From Bacteroidota bacterium (GTDB taxonomy: Bacteria; Bacteroidota; Bacteroidia; Chitinophagales; Chitinophagaceae), in contig VGFQ01000002.1 in the NCBI GenBank assembly GCA_016868815.1, positions 310,001 through 374,000 on the forward strand: a DNA stretch of 64,000 nt. Direction: 5' to 3'. How positions within the stretch are numbered: the first letter of the stretch is position 1; each line of letters opens with the position of its first letter. The position numbers and the translations under genes were made by a program. The notes under the pieces are model-generated. The model made no database searches. It saw only the letters and a list, made by a program, of their open reading frames with translations, and was not told the DNA's origin. Of this stretch, positions 41,603-50,346 are shown one piece after another.

Positions 41603-42910
41603 TTACTGGGCGTGTGCGAAGTCGTGGGCAAAGTCGCCCCGGATCCTTTCCATCGGCGGGTTGAAGTAGCCGTATCGAAGATTCGGAAATTCTTGCTGCA
41701 GCTCACCCATGACGGTCCGGATGCCATAGGCGGTGCCAGGGTCTGTGACGCCGATGCGGCCCAGGTACCAGTCGGGGTCGATGTTGAAATTGCGCCACTG
41801 GATCATGTGGAGGCCAGTCTCCCGGATCAGGCAGCGCAAGGCTTCATATTCCGCCTCTGTGTCTGTCATACCCGGGAAAGTGAAGTAGTTGATGGAGCTC
41901 CAGCCGCCATGCCTGCGTACGACTTTGAGGCTTTCGACAATGTCTTCAAACGAATAGTTGTTGGGTCGATAGTAGCGCTCATAGATATGCTTCTGCGCGG
42001 AGTTGGTACTCACGCGGATCGAGTTGAGACCTGCCCGACAGAGGGCGTCGACGGCCTCTGGTTTCGAGCCGTTGGTGTTGATGTTCAGACTGCCTTTCGA
42101 CGTGTGGCGGCGGATCTGTCGGATGGCTTCTTCGATGGTCTCCCACATCAGCAGAGGCTCTCCTTCGCAGCCCTGGCCGAAGCTGACGATGGGGAAGGGG
42201 GCGGTCTCTAGGTGTGGGACGGTGAATTCGACGATCTCTTCTGCGGTCGGTCGGAACGTAAGCCTGTCCTGGGTGGATGGGATGGGCTCTTCTTGTGGCT
42301 GAAAGGAGATGCAACCGATGCAATTGGCATTACAGGCTGGGGAGGTCGGTACCGGGCATTCCCATCTTCCTATGAACATGTTGCGAGCGGCAGGGCAGCG
42401 GTAGGTACGGCAGCAATTGTCGGCTAGATGCTGCACAAGTCGATTCTTCGGGTATGCATTCGCGATATGATCGAGTCCTGCCTCGATCCTTGTTTCATCA
42501 AACCCGTGGGATTCCTGTCGGATATCCGGCTCTATGCGCAGGGCGGCCACTTCAAAAGCGCCGGCGCGCCATCCTGCGGCCGTATAGCAGAACAATGGGA
42601 GGGTGGGTGCATTTGGAAGCGTCTCATAGGCTGCGAGGGAGAGCCCCGTGTGGGCGGGAGGGATGAAGCCAGCCACGGCCCATCCTTTTTCGCAGAGGCG
42701 CATCTCGCCGGTCTGCACATCTATACCGATGCCTCTTCGACCCGGGAGTTCATAAAGGCAGCCACCTTCCGGCATGGGCATCCAGTCTTCTGGGGCGATG
42801 GCATCCGCCTCCCATCCGCTACGGCCCACAGCATAGAGCGTATCGTCTTCAAAGATATGCCCCTCCCCATCGGAGTAGAGGAGGAAGGGAGAGGATGTGG
42901 CATCTGGCAC
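41603..42910 (-). CDS. Radical SAM protein with an N-terminal ~150-residue accessory domain
   Basis: A radical SAM enzyme of 435 residues. The cluster motif C-x3-C-x2-C lies in SPACNANCIGCISFQP, after an extra cysteine-rich stretch (NCCRTYRCPAARN). The SAM-binding part continues PIVSFGQGCEGEPLLMWE and SLNINTNGSKPEAV, and the barrel ends about residue 400. The first ~150 residues (SSPFLLYSDGEGHIFEDDTL) are unlike common accessory domains. Similar proteins exist in many phyla, but I know no reaction for them. The start is GTG at 42910, with TATCTTTG 4 nt upstream. Being monocistronic, its context gives no clue to a substrate. Confidence 0.88.
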   Translation of the reverse strand: MPDATSSPFLLYSDGEGHIFEDDTLYAVGRSGWEADAIAPEDWMPMPEGGCLYELPGRRGIGIDVQTGEMRLCEKGWAVAGFIPPAHTGLSLAAYETLPNAPTLPLFCYTAAGWRAGAFEVAALRIEPDIRQESHGFDETRIEAGLDHIANAYPKNRLVQHLADNCCRTYRCPAARNMFIGRWECPVPTSPACNANCIGCISFQPQEEPIPSTQDRLTFRPTAEEIVEFTVPHLETAPFPIVSFGQGCEGEPLLMWETIEEAIRQIRRHTSKGSLNINTNGSKPEAVDALCRAGLNSIRVSTNSAQKHIYERYYRPNNYSFEDIVESLKVVRRHGGWSSINYFTFPGMTDTEAEYEALRCLIRETGLHMIQWRNFNIDPDWYLGRIGVTDPGTAYGIRTVMGELQQEFPNLRYGYFNPPMERIRGDFAHDFAHAQ

Positions 42911-42914
42911 TTGG

Positions 42915-42922
42915 CAAAGATA
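42915..42922 (-). promoter_or_regulatory. -7 promoter element TATCTTTG 4 nt before the radical SAM gene
   Basis: The minus strand reads TATCTTTG-CCAA-GTG, an exact TAnnTTTG match with 4-nt spacing, which both fixes the GTG as start and implies a leaderless mRNA. Confidence 0.5.
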
Positions 42923-42940
42923 GCGCCTTGCTAGGAGGTC

Positions 42941-44331
42941 TCATTTCTTAAACTCAACGATATAGGAAGAGATATAATTCAGGTCTTTCATGTAGCGGTG
43001 CTTACAAAAGAATCTGGCTCGCTGTCCCAGGTGGAGGGATGTACGTTTCTGCTGGATGTCTGCTGTTGTATTCATTGGCTGCAAGGAGGGATACCAAAGA
43101 CAAGAGCCGTACTGCTCAAACAGCAGCTCCGGCTTTGTCCAGTCCTGAGCATGGGTGCCAAGGCCTAAATCTTTGGGGGGTTGAAGGAGATGTACAGTTG
43201 ATGCCCTTGGAAATGCGGGCCGATGAGTTTGCTCATCACCATCACCCAGCATTCCAGGTAGGCATTCCAGCTCACCGAAGGGCCCCAGTAGTAGGCGCCT
43301 GCAGTGATGCCATGATTTGATTTCTTTGCTTTTTTTGAAACGCCTCGAATCATTTTATCGATGATGTTCAGGGTAGTGTCCAGGCTATTGCTTGCCGGTC
43401 CTCCTCCTTCTTCCATCGGTATTTGCAAGGAAGGGATGGGGGAGCCTATCCCATCCCATGGAATGGAAAACTGTTGCCCATCCCAGCGGCTGGCTTTCCC
43501 TTTGGGGTCCTGCAAGTCGCGCAACGGTATCCGTGCGGTGCTGATGCATTGTCCCTTCCATTCCGTCTCCCGGCTGTAGGTGGACGCATCATAGTTCCCA
43601 GGATAGCCGTATTAACTGAAGAAAATATAAAGGTATTCTCCGCTCGCCACGGCAGAGGGGTCTCCCACACCTCCGGCAAATGCGATGGCATTGTTATGTG
43701 GCTTTCGGATCATGCGCGGGTGCTTGTCTTCCAGGATGATGCCGAGGTCTTCCCAGCTATGTCCTCCATTGCGCGAGTACATAAGACCGATCCGGCAGGT
43801 GGAAGCTTTGGAAGAGAAATCTCCCAGGCCGACCGGCCAGCTGATGTCTTGATAGCCTTCTCCGGTAAGGGTGTCAAAAGGCAGTGTCGAGGGGTAGTTT
43901 TCATTGTGGTAAAGGGCGTATAGCGATTTGCCCATGCGATCCCCGGGATCTTTGTAGATGGTTTCAAACCAGATAGCCCCATGAAGGCCAGGTGTGCCAG
44001 ACGCTGCGATCTTCGGCAGCAACGGTCTCTGGAAGGCCTCCGGAGGGTTTAAAAACGCTGCATCCGCATGTATGCCATCTGCGAACTTCAGGTCATTGGC
44101 ATCTCCCCACAACGGGTCTTCGCCGTATTTGCTTGGGAAAATACGGAAGGTGTCCCCTACCCATCCTTCTGCCATATTGCAGTCTACCCATGATCGGAAA
44201 TAGAATGAGTCAGATGGGATCAATCGAAACCGAGGGTGGAAATCAGGATGCTCTTTCTGCCCATTGTCAGGCATGAGGCAGGCGCCATAGAGAAAGGCGC
44301 AGCCCATCGCCACATGCCGATGCTCGGCCAT
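42941..44331 (-). pseudogene. Broken beta-propeller lipoprotein (sialidase/glycoside-hydrolase-like)
   Basis: Starts MAEHRHVAMG with a lipobox-like LYGAC. The body has an Asp-box-like YSRNGGHSWEDLG and propeller strands (AGGVGDPSAVASGEYLYIFF) that suggest a glycan-binding or hydrolysing five-bladed propeller. A TAA at 43612-43614 interrupts it; the same frame continues YGYPGNYDASTYSRETEWKG as far as LYISFNPPKI. There a one-base loss in a run of six C shifts the frame, and the C-terminus continues DLGLGTHAQDWTKPELLFEQ to ISSYIVEFKK, ending at 42941. With one C added and the stop read as sense, the protein has about 463 residues. It is 37 bp downstream of the M14 peptidase gene. A start at 44406 is also open. 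Confidence 0.75.
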
Positions 44332-44368
44332 GGTTTCAAGGGTTGACGATGCCTCATGGTCGCCCGGC

Positions 44369-46909
44369 TTATCTCGCCTCCACGATGGATCCAAAAAAGA
44401 CGGCATTCATCAGCAGCCGGTTGGTGCCGAACCAGAAGGCCCTGAAATTCGGGTTTTCCGTCATGGATATCACCCGACCGCGGCCGATCGCATCGACATT
44501 CACAGAGGCTGCCCCGGGGGCTGCCTTGAAAAAACGACTGTGGAGGTAGCCCGCCAGCAAGGGCTTCTCAGTGAACCGGACGGGGGTGTTGTAGGCCGAC
44601 CGGTTTTTCTCCATGAAGAGGTTGTTGCTTTTAAAGAGGCTCATCGTCGGCTTAGTATACCCAAAGCAGAGCGGATGTGTCAGGTCGAGTATCGCTTCAA
44701 AGATGCTGCCCGGCATATCCATTGCACGTCGGTCGTCCATGCGGCCTTCATACGGGCGAAGGCTAGTACTGTCTTCCCGCATGCCATCTTTGCGGAACGA
44801 CACCTTCGTCAGGCCGGCATTCGCCAGAAACTGTACTGCATCTTCAGTCGCCACCAGCGTCCCGCCTTGCGAGACCCAGTTGCGGAGTTTCTCTATCCCT
44901 TCTTTACCCAGTCCGCCATAGCTTCCGCTGGGCATGATGATGATATTATATTTCGAGGGGTCGGCCCGTTGGAAGACATCAATCTCTACGAGACTTGCAG
45001 GAATGCGGTAACGCTGGTCGAAGAGGTGCCAGATCTCCCCCACGTCGGTGGCCGAGGTCCCGACCCCTGCAAACAGCATCACTTGCGGCTTTCGTATGGC
45101 CTGAAGGCTGCTGCTGCCGAGGTCTACTCCGGCGGTCGACAGCCCGGTTGCAATCGATTTGACCGTCGATTGTGAGAGGACTTGTGCTTCCTTCACGGCC
45201 TGGTATACTGCATCTGGGGGCAATGGCTGGTTGTGAACGGGCACGATGATGTCTCCATAGCCGTAGCGGTCCGCTCCCTGTTCGAAGGTTGTCGTGGCCA
45301 CCTTGGTCACCAATCCTTTTGACTGCAGGTGATATAAAGCGACGGGCGCATAGTAGGAGCGCCAGTCCAGTACATAGGCATAGGGGCTCCTGGTAACCTC
45401 CGCCTGGCTGGCCGACCATTCGTAGATGCGCGGGCCCGCCATCTGCTCAGCATTCCAGCTGGGGAGTTCTGCAAATGGAATTCCGATGGCCAGCGGGATT
45501 GTCCACGCGGAAATATCATAGAAGAGGCTGTCTTCGAATTTGGTGTTCCTTTCGAACATGGATTTGAGGAGCTTCGACTGCGGCTGGGCGGTGGGAACGA
45601 TGAAACTTTGTGCAGCTGGGAAGGCCTGTCCTCCTACTGAGACCTCAGACCGCAGCGGGTAAATCTCTATTTGATGCCGGAGCAGCATGTTTATCATGGC
45701 TGCCGTGCGTTGCGGGTCATGAGGATCTCCAAATAGGTAGGCTTTGACCGGTGAGCTGGCGGCTTCTTTGGCCGCATCGAGGTAGAAGTCGCGCTGGTAG
45801 TCGAGCAGTTTCTTGCGCATGTTCCTCGCCGCATCCAGCGTGGAGAGCATCGTCGTAAACTGGTTGCGGATGGTGAAGGGGAAGGAGAGGGGGCCGTTGA
45901 TGCTCTCCTGTACATGCCCGCGGGAGCTGGCCTGCTCAAAGAGGATGCCGATGCCGCCATTGACGTCGGGGTAGGTCGAGCCCTTGCCGTAGTAGAAGTC
46001 GTCGAAGCCCTCTTTTGTGAAATAGAGCGATCCGATGCGGTCGAGGTGCCTGGCGTGGTAGGTGGCAACTTCTGCCGTCAACTCCTGGTTGCGTCTGGGG
46101 GTGTTGGCATTGACCCGGGCGGGCTCTCCCGGCTGGAAGAAGAACGTCGCGTTGGTGCCCATCTCATGGTGGTCTGTCAGGATGTTTGGCTTCCAGGCAT
46201 GGAACACTTTTAGGCGGTTGCGGCTTTCATGGTGTTGTGCCGGCAGCCAGTCGCGGTTCAGGTCGAACCAGTAGTGGTTGAAGCGGCCGCCCGGCCAGGC
46301 TTCGTTGAATTCCCTTGCATTGGGATCGCTCACTGCTGTCAGGCTCTTATGGCTGTTGACCCAAGTGGAGAAGCGCTGTAGCCCGTCGGGGTTGAAAGAC
46401 GGGTCGAGCAGGATGATGACCTTATCGAGCAGTGAGTCCATCTGAGGCCCCTTGGCCGCAGCTAGGTGGTAGGCCCCCAGCAGGGAGGCGTTGGCGCCGC
46501 TGGACTCGTTCCCGTGGATGCTGCAGCCGATCCAGACCACGACGGGCATCGACTGCGTCTGTGCCGAGGCCGACAGCGATGGCTGGGAAAGTTTGAGGTG
46601 TTCCTGCCGGATCGACTCTAGGCGGGCATGGTTGGCAGGAGAGGTGATGGTGAGCACCACCTGCGGCCTTCCTTCGTAGGTAGTACCTATCTCTGTCAGG
46701 GTCACGCGGTCGGAGGCCTGGTCGATGGCCCGCATGTATTGCACCAGCCGGTCGTGGGTGACATGCCATTCTCCAACCTTATGGCCGATCACTTTTTCAG
46801 GCGTGGGGATGGCGTTGTCATAGGCGGTCTCTCTGGGCAGGTAATAGCTCAGGTCTTGCCCTGCAGCAAACAGTGGGCAGATGGATAGGATGGCCAGCAA
46901 TCGTTTCAT
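44369..46909 (-). CDS. Secreted M14 family zinc carboxypeptidase
   Basis: A secreted metallopeptidase of about 846 residues. The signal peptide is KRLLAILSICPLFAAG. The catalytic domain shows WIGCSIHGNESSGANASLLG (zinc His and Glu), LDPSFNPDGLQRF, WFDLNRDWLPAQ and TDHHEMGTN. The general-base Glu is probably in GGIGILFEQASSRG. A C-terminal ~350-residue region ends with a class I glutamine-amidotransferase-like fold (IIMPSGSYGGLGKEGIEKLR), as in the large M14 peptidases of Bacteroidota. The ATG at 46909 is chosen; the frame opens at 46957 with 16 extra residues. The broken propeller lipoprotein follows downstream. Confidence 0.93.
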   Translation of the reverse strand: MKRLLAILSICPLFAAGQDLSYYLPRETAYDNAIPTPEKVIGHKVGEWHVTHDRLVQYMRAIDQASDRVTLTEIGTTYEGRPQVVLTITSPANHARLESIRQEHLKLSQPSLSASAQTQSMPVVVWIGCSIHGNESSGANASLLGAYHLAAAKGPQMDSLLDKVIILLDPSFNPDGLQRFSTWVNSHKSLTAVSDPNAREFNEAWPGGRFNHYWFDLNRDWLPAQHHESRNRLKVFHAWKPNILTDHHEMGTNATFFFQPGEPARVNANTPRRNQELTAEVATYHARHLDRIGSLYFTKEGFDDFYYGKGSTYPDVNGGIGILFEQASSRGHVQESINGPLSFPFTIRNQFTTMLSTLDAARNMRKKLLDYQRDFYLDAAKEAASSPVKAYLFGDPHDPQRTAAMINMLLRHQIEIYPLRSEVSVGGQAFPAAQSFIVPTAQPQSKLLKSMFERNTKFEDSLFYDISAWTIPLAIGIPFAELPSWNAEQMAGPRIYEWSASQAEVTRSPYAYVLDWRSYYAPVALYHLQSKGLVTKVATTTFEQGADRYGYGDIIVPVHNQPLPPDAVYQAVKEAQVLSQSTVKSIATGLSTAGVDLGSSSLQAIRKPQVMLFAGVGTSATDVGEIWHLFDQRYRIPASLVEIDVFQRADPSKYNIIIMPSGSYGGLGKEGIEKLRNWVSQGGTLVATEDAVQFLANAGLTKVSFRKDGMREDSTSLRPYEGRMDDRRAMDMPGSIFEAILDLTHPLCFGYTKPTMSLFKSNNLFMEKNRSAYNTPVRFTEKPLLAGYLHSRFFKAAPGAASVNVDAIGRGRVISMTENPNFRAFWFGTNRLLMNAVFFGSIVEAR

Positions 46910-46990
46910 GGATCGGGGGAAGTTGATCGAGGTGAGGAGGATTTGATAAGATGCCATGGGGCAGATGGCAAAGGTCCTGAGTTGTCAGGA

Positions 46991-48481
46991 TCAGAGCGAC
47001 CTAGCCGGGTCGAAGCTTTCCAACTCCTTTACGACGTCCCTAAGGAAGCTGGCACCCAGGGCACCGTCGATGATGCGGTGGTCGTAGCTCATCGAAACGA
47101 ACATCATATGGCGGATGCCGATGGTGTCGCCCGTCGGGGTGTCTATGACAACGGGCTTCTTCTTTATGACTCCGGTGGCCAAGATGGCTACCTGAGGTTG
47201 GTTGATGATGGGGGTACCCATTAGGCTCCCGTAGGTGCCGACATTTGTGAAGGTGAAGGTGCCCCCTTGCACATCATCGGGATTTAGCCGTGAAGACCTG
47301 GCATCCTTCGCCAACCGGTTGACCTGCTTTGTCAGTCCAACTAGGCTGAGTTGGTCGGCTCCACGGATGACAGGCACAATGAGGTTGCCATTGGGCAGGG
47401 CCGCTGCCATGCCGATATTGATGTCTTTCCGGATCAGGATGCGGTCGCCTTCCACGCTGGAATTCAGCAGTGGGTGCTTGCGCAGGCATTTGGCGATTGC
47501 TTCGATGAAAACGGGGGTGAAGGTGATCTTTTCCCCTTCTCGCTGTTCGAAAGCGGCGCGTACCCTTTCCCTCCATTGTACGATGCTGGTGACGTCGGCT
47601 TCTGCAAAGGAGGTCACATGGGCACTGGTGGCCTTGCTCTTCACCATATGGTCCGCGATCAGCCGACGCATCCGGTCCATCTCCATGATCTCGACATTCT
47701 TATGCTCGGAGGAGTCATGCGGGATATGGGATGCCTTTGACGCTATCTGTTCTGGCTGCGTATGACCCATGGTTGGGTAAGGAACGGAAGGCTCGGGCAT
47801 TTTAGTATCTGCCGGCACCATTGTATGGGGCCACTTGGCGCCAGCTTTTCTCTGCTCGACATACTCGAGGATGTCTTTCTTGGTCACCCTGCCTTCAGCT
47901 CCGCTGCCGGGTAGTGCTTCTAACTCCGACAATGGGATGCCTTCGCGCGTGGCAATGTTCAAGACCAGCGGGGAATAGAAGCGATGGGCTGCGGCAGGTG
48001 CGATGTCTTCAGTCTCCGGCTGGTAGGGGACGGGAGGAGTAGGCTCGTCTGTTGTGACAGGTTCGGGAGGGACAGGGATAACTTCAGGTGTTATGGCCTC
48101 GGGAGCCTCGTCCTCTGGAGGGGGTGTGTTCTCTGGTACGATCGGATCTGCTGTCTCCGAAGGTGTCGGCGGTTCCTCTATGGGTGCTGCATCGGAGGTT
48201 GCTGCTGCCGGGGAAGGCGTTGGGATGGACGCCTCATCGTCTGTGGTGCGGATTCGGGCGATGACCGACCCTATCGGTACGATGTCATTTTCTGCAAACA
48301 GGGATTCTTCGAGGATGCCATCTGCGGGGGAAGGGATTTCACTGTCTACCTTGTCGGTGGCAATATCTAGGAGGGACTCATCCTGTCTGACGGCATCGCC
48401 TGGCTTCTTGTGCCAACGGAGGATAGTTGCCTCCATGATACTTTCCCCCAGCCTCGGCATCACGACATCTACCAGAGCCAT
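46991..48481 (-). CDS. 2-oxo acid dehydrogenase E2 component (lipoamide acyltransferase)
   Basis: The acyltransferase core of a 2-oxoacid dehydrogenase complex, 496 residues. It has one N-terminal lipoyl domain with the lipoylated Lys44 (DIATDKVDSEIP) and a long Pro/Glu/Thr-rich linker (about 80-160). The E1/E3-binding domain (FYSPLVLNIATREGIPLSEL to ILEYVEQRK) follows, then the catalytic domain with His468 in YDHRIIDGALG. The sequence is closest in style to branched-chain or pyruvate E2; the substrate cannot be fixed. No E1 or E3 gene is adjacent, so the complex is encoded in several places. Confidence 0.93.
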   Translation of the reverse strand: MALVDVVMPRLGESIMEATILRWHKKPGDAVRQDESLLDIATDKVDSEIPSPADGILEESLFAENDIVPIGSVIARIRTTDDEASIPTPSPAAATSDAAPIEEPPTPSETADPIVPENTPPPEDEAPEAITPEVIPVPPEPVTTDEPTPPVPYQPETEDIAPAAAHRFYSPLVLNIATREGIPLSELEALPGSGAEGRVTKKDILEYVEQRKAGAKWPHTMVPADTKMPEPSVPYPTMGHTQPEQIASKASHIPHDSSEHKNVEIMEMDRMRRLIADHMVKSKATSAHVTSFAEADVTSIVQWRERVRAAFEQREGEKITFTPVFIEAIAKCLRKHPLLNSSVEGDRILIRKDINIGMAAALPNGNLIVPVIRGADQLSLVGLTKQVNRLAKDARSSRLNPDDVQGGTFTFTNVGTYGSLMGTPIINQPQVAILATGVIKKKPVVIDTPTGDTIGIRHMMFVSMSYDHRIIDGALGASFLRDVVKELESFDPARSL

Positions 48482-48628
48482 TACACGTTTTTTTGTAATT
48501 GACAGGCATCATAAGTAGGGTTCGGATAGACGTTTAAAGGTAGGAGACTTTCCTATGAAGGGTCGACTCGGCCACGTATAAGTTATTCACTTTTACAAAA
48601 GGGTTGGGGATATTTGAAAATAGCAGTA

Positions 48629-49879
48629 TCAGCCCAGGATGAACTTCCTGAGGGCATTGAGTCCGTGGTTGGCTGCGAGTTCGGTGTTGCGCTGCCGGTC
48701 GAATCGAAAATGAAAATGGCTCGAGTCCTGCCGCCCTTCTGCCGAAAGGCCTACCCAGACGGTGCCTACTGGCTTTTCGGGTGTCCCGCCATCTGGTCCT
48801 AGGATGCCTGAGGTGGCGATGGCGAAATCGCTGCCCGTCCGCCGGCGGATGCCCTCTGCCATTTCTACGACGGTCTCCCGGCTCACGGCGCCATGGGCTG
48901 CCAGCGTCTCCGGGCGTACGTCGGCTGTACTGATTTTTAACGCATTGGAGTAGGCAACACCTCCTCCTAAGTAGTAGCGGCTAGACCCTGGGATGGAAGT
49001 GATGAGGTGCCCGATATAGCCGCCGGTGCAGCTTTCGAGGGAGGAGAGGGTCTGTCCACGCTCCGTAAGGATTTTTCCTAAGACCTGCGAGATACTTTGA
49101 TCTTCATTCGTCACCATCACGTCTGCTACCAGTTGTTGGAGCATGTTGAACTGAGCTTCCAGTTCCGCCTTCAAGCCCGCATCGGCTCCCCGGCCGGTCA
49201 GGCGCAGCCGTACCATCCCGTAGCTGGGAAGGTAGGCCAGCTTGATATTTTTTGGGAGCATCCATTCGAACTCATGTATCCGCTCTGCCAGGAATGACTC
49301 CCCGATGCCGGCCGTCAGCAACGTTCGATGCACGACGGGTGTCGGCTGGAAATGCGCTAGCAGCCGTGGCAGTACAAACGCTTTCATCATGCCTTTCATC
49401 TCATACGGGACGCCCGGCATGCTCACGAATATGCGTCCTTCTTTTTCAAACCACATGCCAGGTGCGGTGCCGCGTCTGTTGGGGATCACGGTACAGACAT
49501 CTGGTACTTCTGCTTGCTTGAGGTTCCGCTCGATCAGCGGGCGCTTGAGCATCTCGAAGATGTGCTTGACATTGGCTAGGGCATCCGGGTCTACGACCAT
49601 ACGGCCTCCGAAATACTGGCAGAGCAGGGGCTTGGTGATGTCGTCTGCGGTTGGGCCGAGGCCTCCCGTTAGGAGAATGATCTGTGCTTGCCTGGACTCT
49701 TCATCCAGCGCCTGCCAGATGGCCTCTCGGTCATCGCCCACCGAAACCCTGCGATGGACCCATACGCCGATCTCATTCAGTTCCTGAGACATCCAGGCGC
49801 TGTTGGTGTCGACGGTTTGGCCAATCAACAACTCATCGCCGATCGTGAGGATGGAGGCAATGACCGGACGAGATTCCAT
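48629..49879 (-). CDS. cinA: CinA family protein (competence/damage-inducible, NMN amidase domain)
   Basis: 416 residues in two domains. The N-terminal MoCF-like domain starts ASILTIGDELLIGQTVDTNSA and contains ILTGGLGPTADDITK, associated with ADP-ribose pyrophosphatase activity in some members. The C-terminal domain is the nicotinamide mononucleotide deamidase (SSLESCTGGYIGHLIT with its Ser-Cys-Thr-Gly-Gly motif, then FAIATSGILGPDGGTPEKPV). Both domains are complete. It takes part in pyridine-nucleotide recycling. It is monocistronic on the minus strand; the 137 bp upstream hold no gene I can support. Confidence 0.95.
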   Translation of the reverse strand: MESRPVIASILTIGDELLIGQTVDTNSAWMSQELNEIGVWVHRRVSVGDDREAIWQALDEESRQAQIILLTGGLGPTADDITKPLLCQYFGGRMVVDPDALANVKHIFEMLKRPLIERNLKQAEVPDVCTVIPNRRGTAPGMWFEKEGRIFVSMPGVPYEMKGMMKAFVLPRLLAHFQPTPVVHRTLLTAGIGESFLAERIHEFEWMLPKNIKLAYLPSYGMVRLRLTGRGADAGLKAELEAQFNMLQQLVADVMVTNEDQSISQVLGKILTERGQTLSSLESCTGGYIGHLITSIPGSSRYYLGGGVAYSNALKISTADVRPETLAAHGAVSRETVVEMAEGIRRRTGSDFAIATSGILGPDGGTPEKPVGTVWVGLSAEGRQDSSHFHFRFDRQRNTELAANHGLNALRKFILG

Positions 49880-50016
49880 GCGTGCGGGGTTGAAAGTAAC
49901 CGTGTAAAACTACACCACCTCAGCGATCCCCAGTGTTTTCTTTATAGTCAACAGAGCGGAGTCATTTCGCCCGATGGGCATGCTGCCGAGGCTACACGTC
50001 CTAGGGAGAAAGGAGT

Positions 50017-50346
50017 CTATAGATGAAAGATTCGATCCATCCGCATCCATTTCTCTCCGGGTCTGGCAAAGGGGAGTGCCTGCTGGTATGTCCACATAAG
50101 CGTTTCCCATTCCTGCACCCGGGGGTTGGACGCATCGGCAGCAGCCTTGGCTTCGAAGGAGAAATCATCATCCGTCGTCATAATCATGAAAAGGCGGTTA
50201 CCGGCACGGTAGATCTCCATGGCGGTAATGCCACTCTCGCGGATGGAGGCCAGTATTTCAGGCCATACCGCCTGGTGGTATTCTTCATATGCCTGCATGA
50301 GGTGGGGGTCGTCTTTCAAGTCAAGCGCCAGACAAAATTGCTTCAT
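50017..50346 (-). CDS. L-rhamnose/L-fucose mutarotase family protein (RhaM-like)
   Basis: A dimeric ferredoxin-like-fold protein of 109 residues. It starts KQFCLALDLKDDPHLMQAYE, and the conserved YHQAVWPEILASIRESGI carries the catalytic His; MEIYRAGNRLFMIM and the C-terminal WMRMDRIFHL complete the family pattern. RhaM-type enzymes interconvert alpha and beta anomers of L-rhamnose. Here the neighbours are a fucose permease-like transporter and an L-fucose-type dehydrogenase, so beta/alpha L-fucose is the likelier substrate (inference). The ATG overlaps the permease stop as ATGA. Confidence 0.9.
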   Translation of the reverse strand: MKQFCLALDLKDDPHLMQAYEEYHQAVWPEILASIRESGITAMEIYRAGNRLFMIMTTDDDFSFEAKAAADASNPRVQEWETLMWTYQQALPFARPGEKWMRMDRIFHL

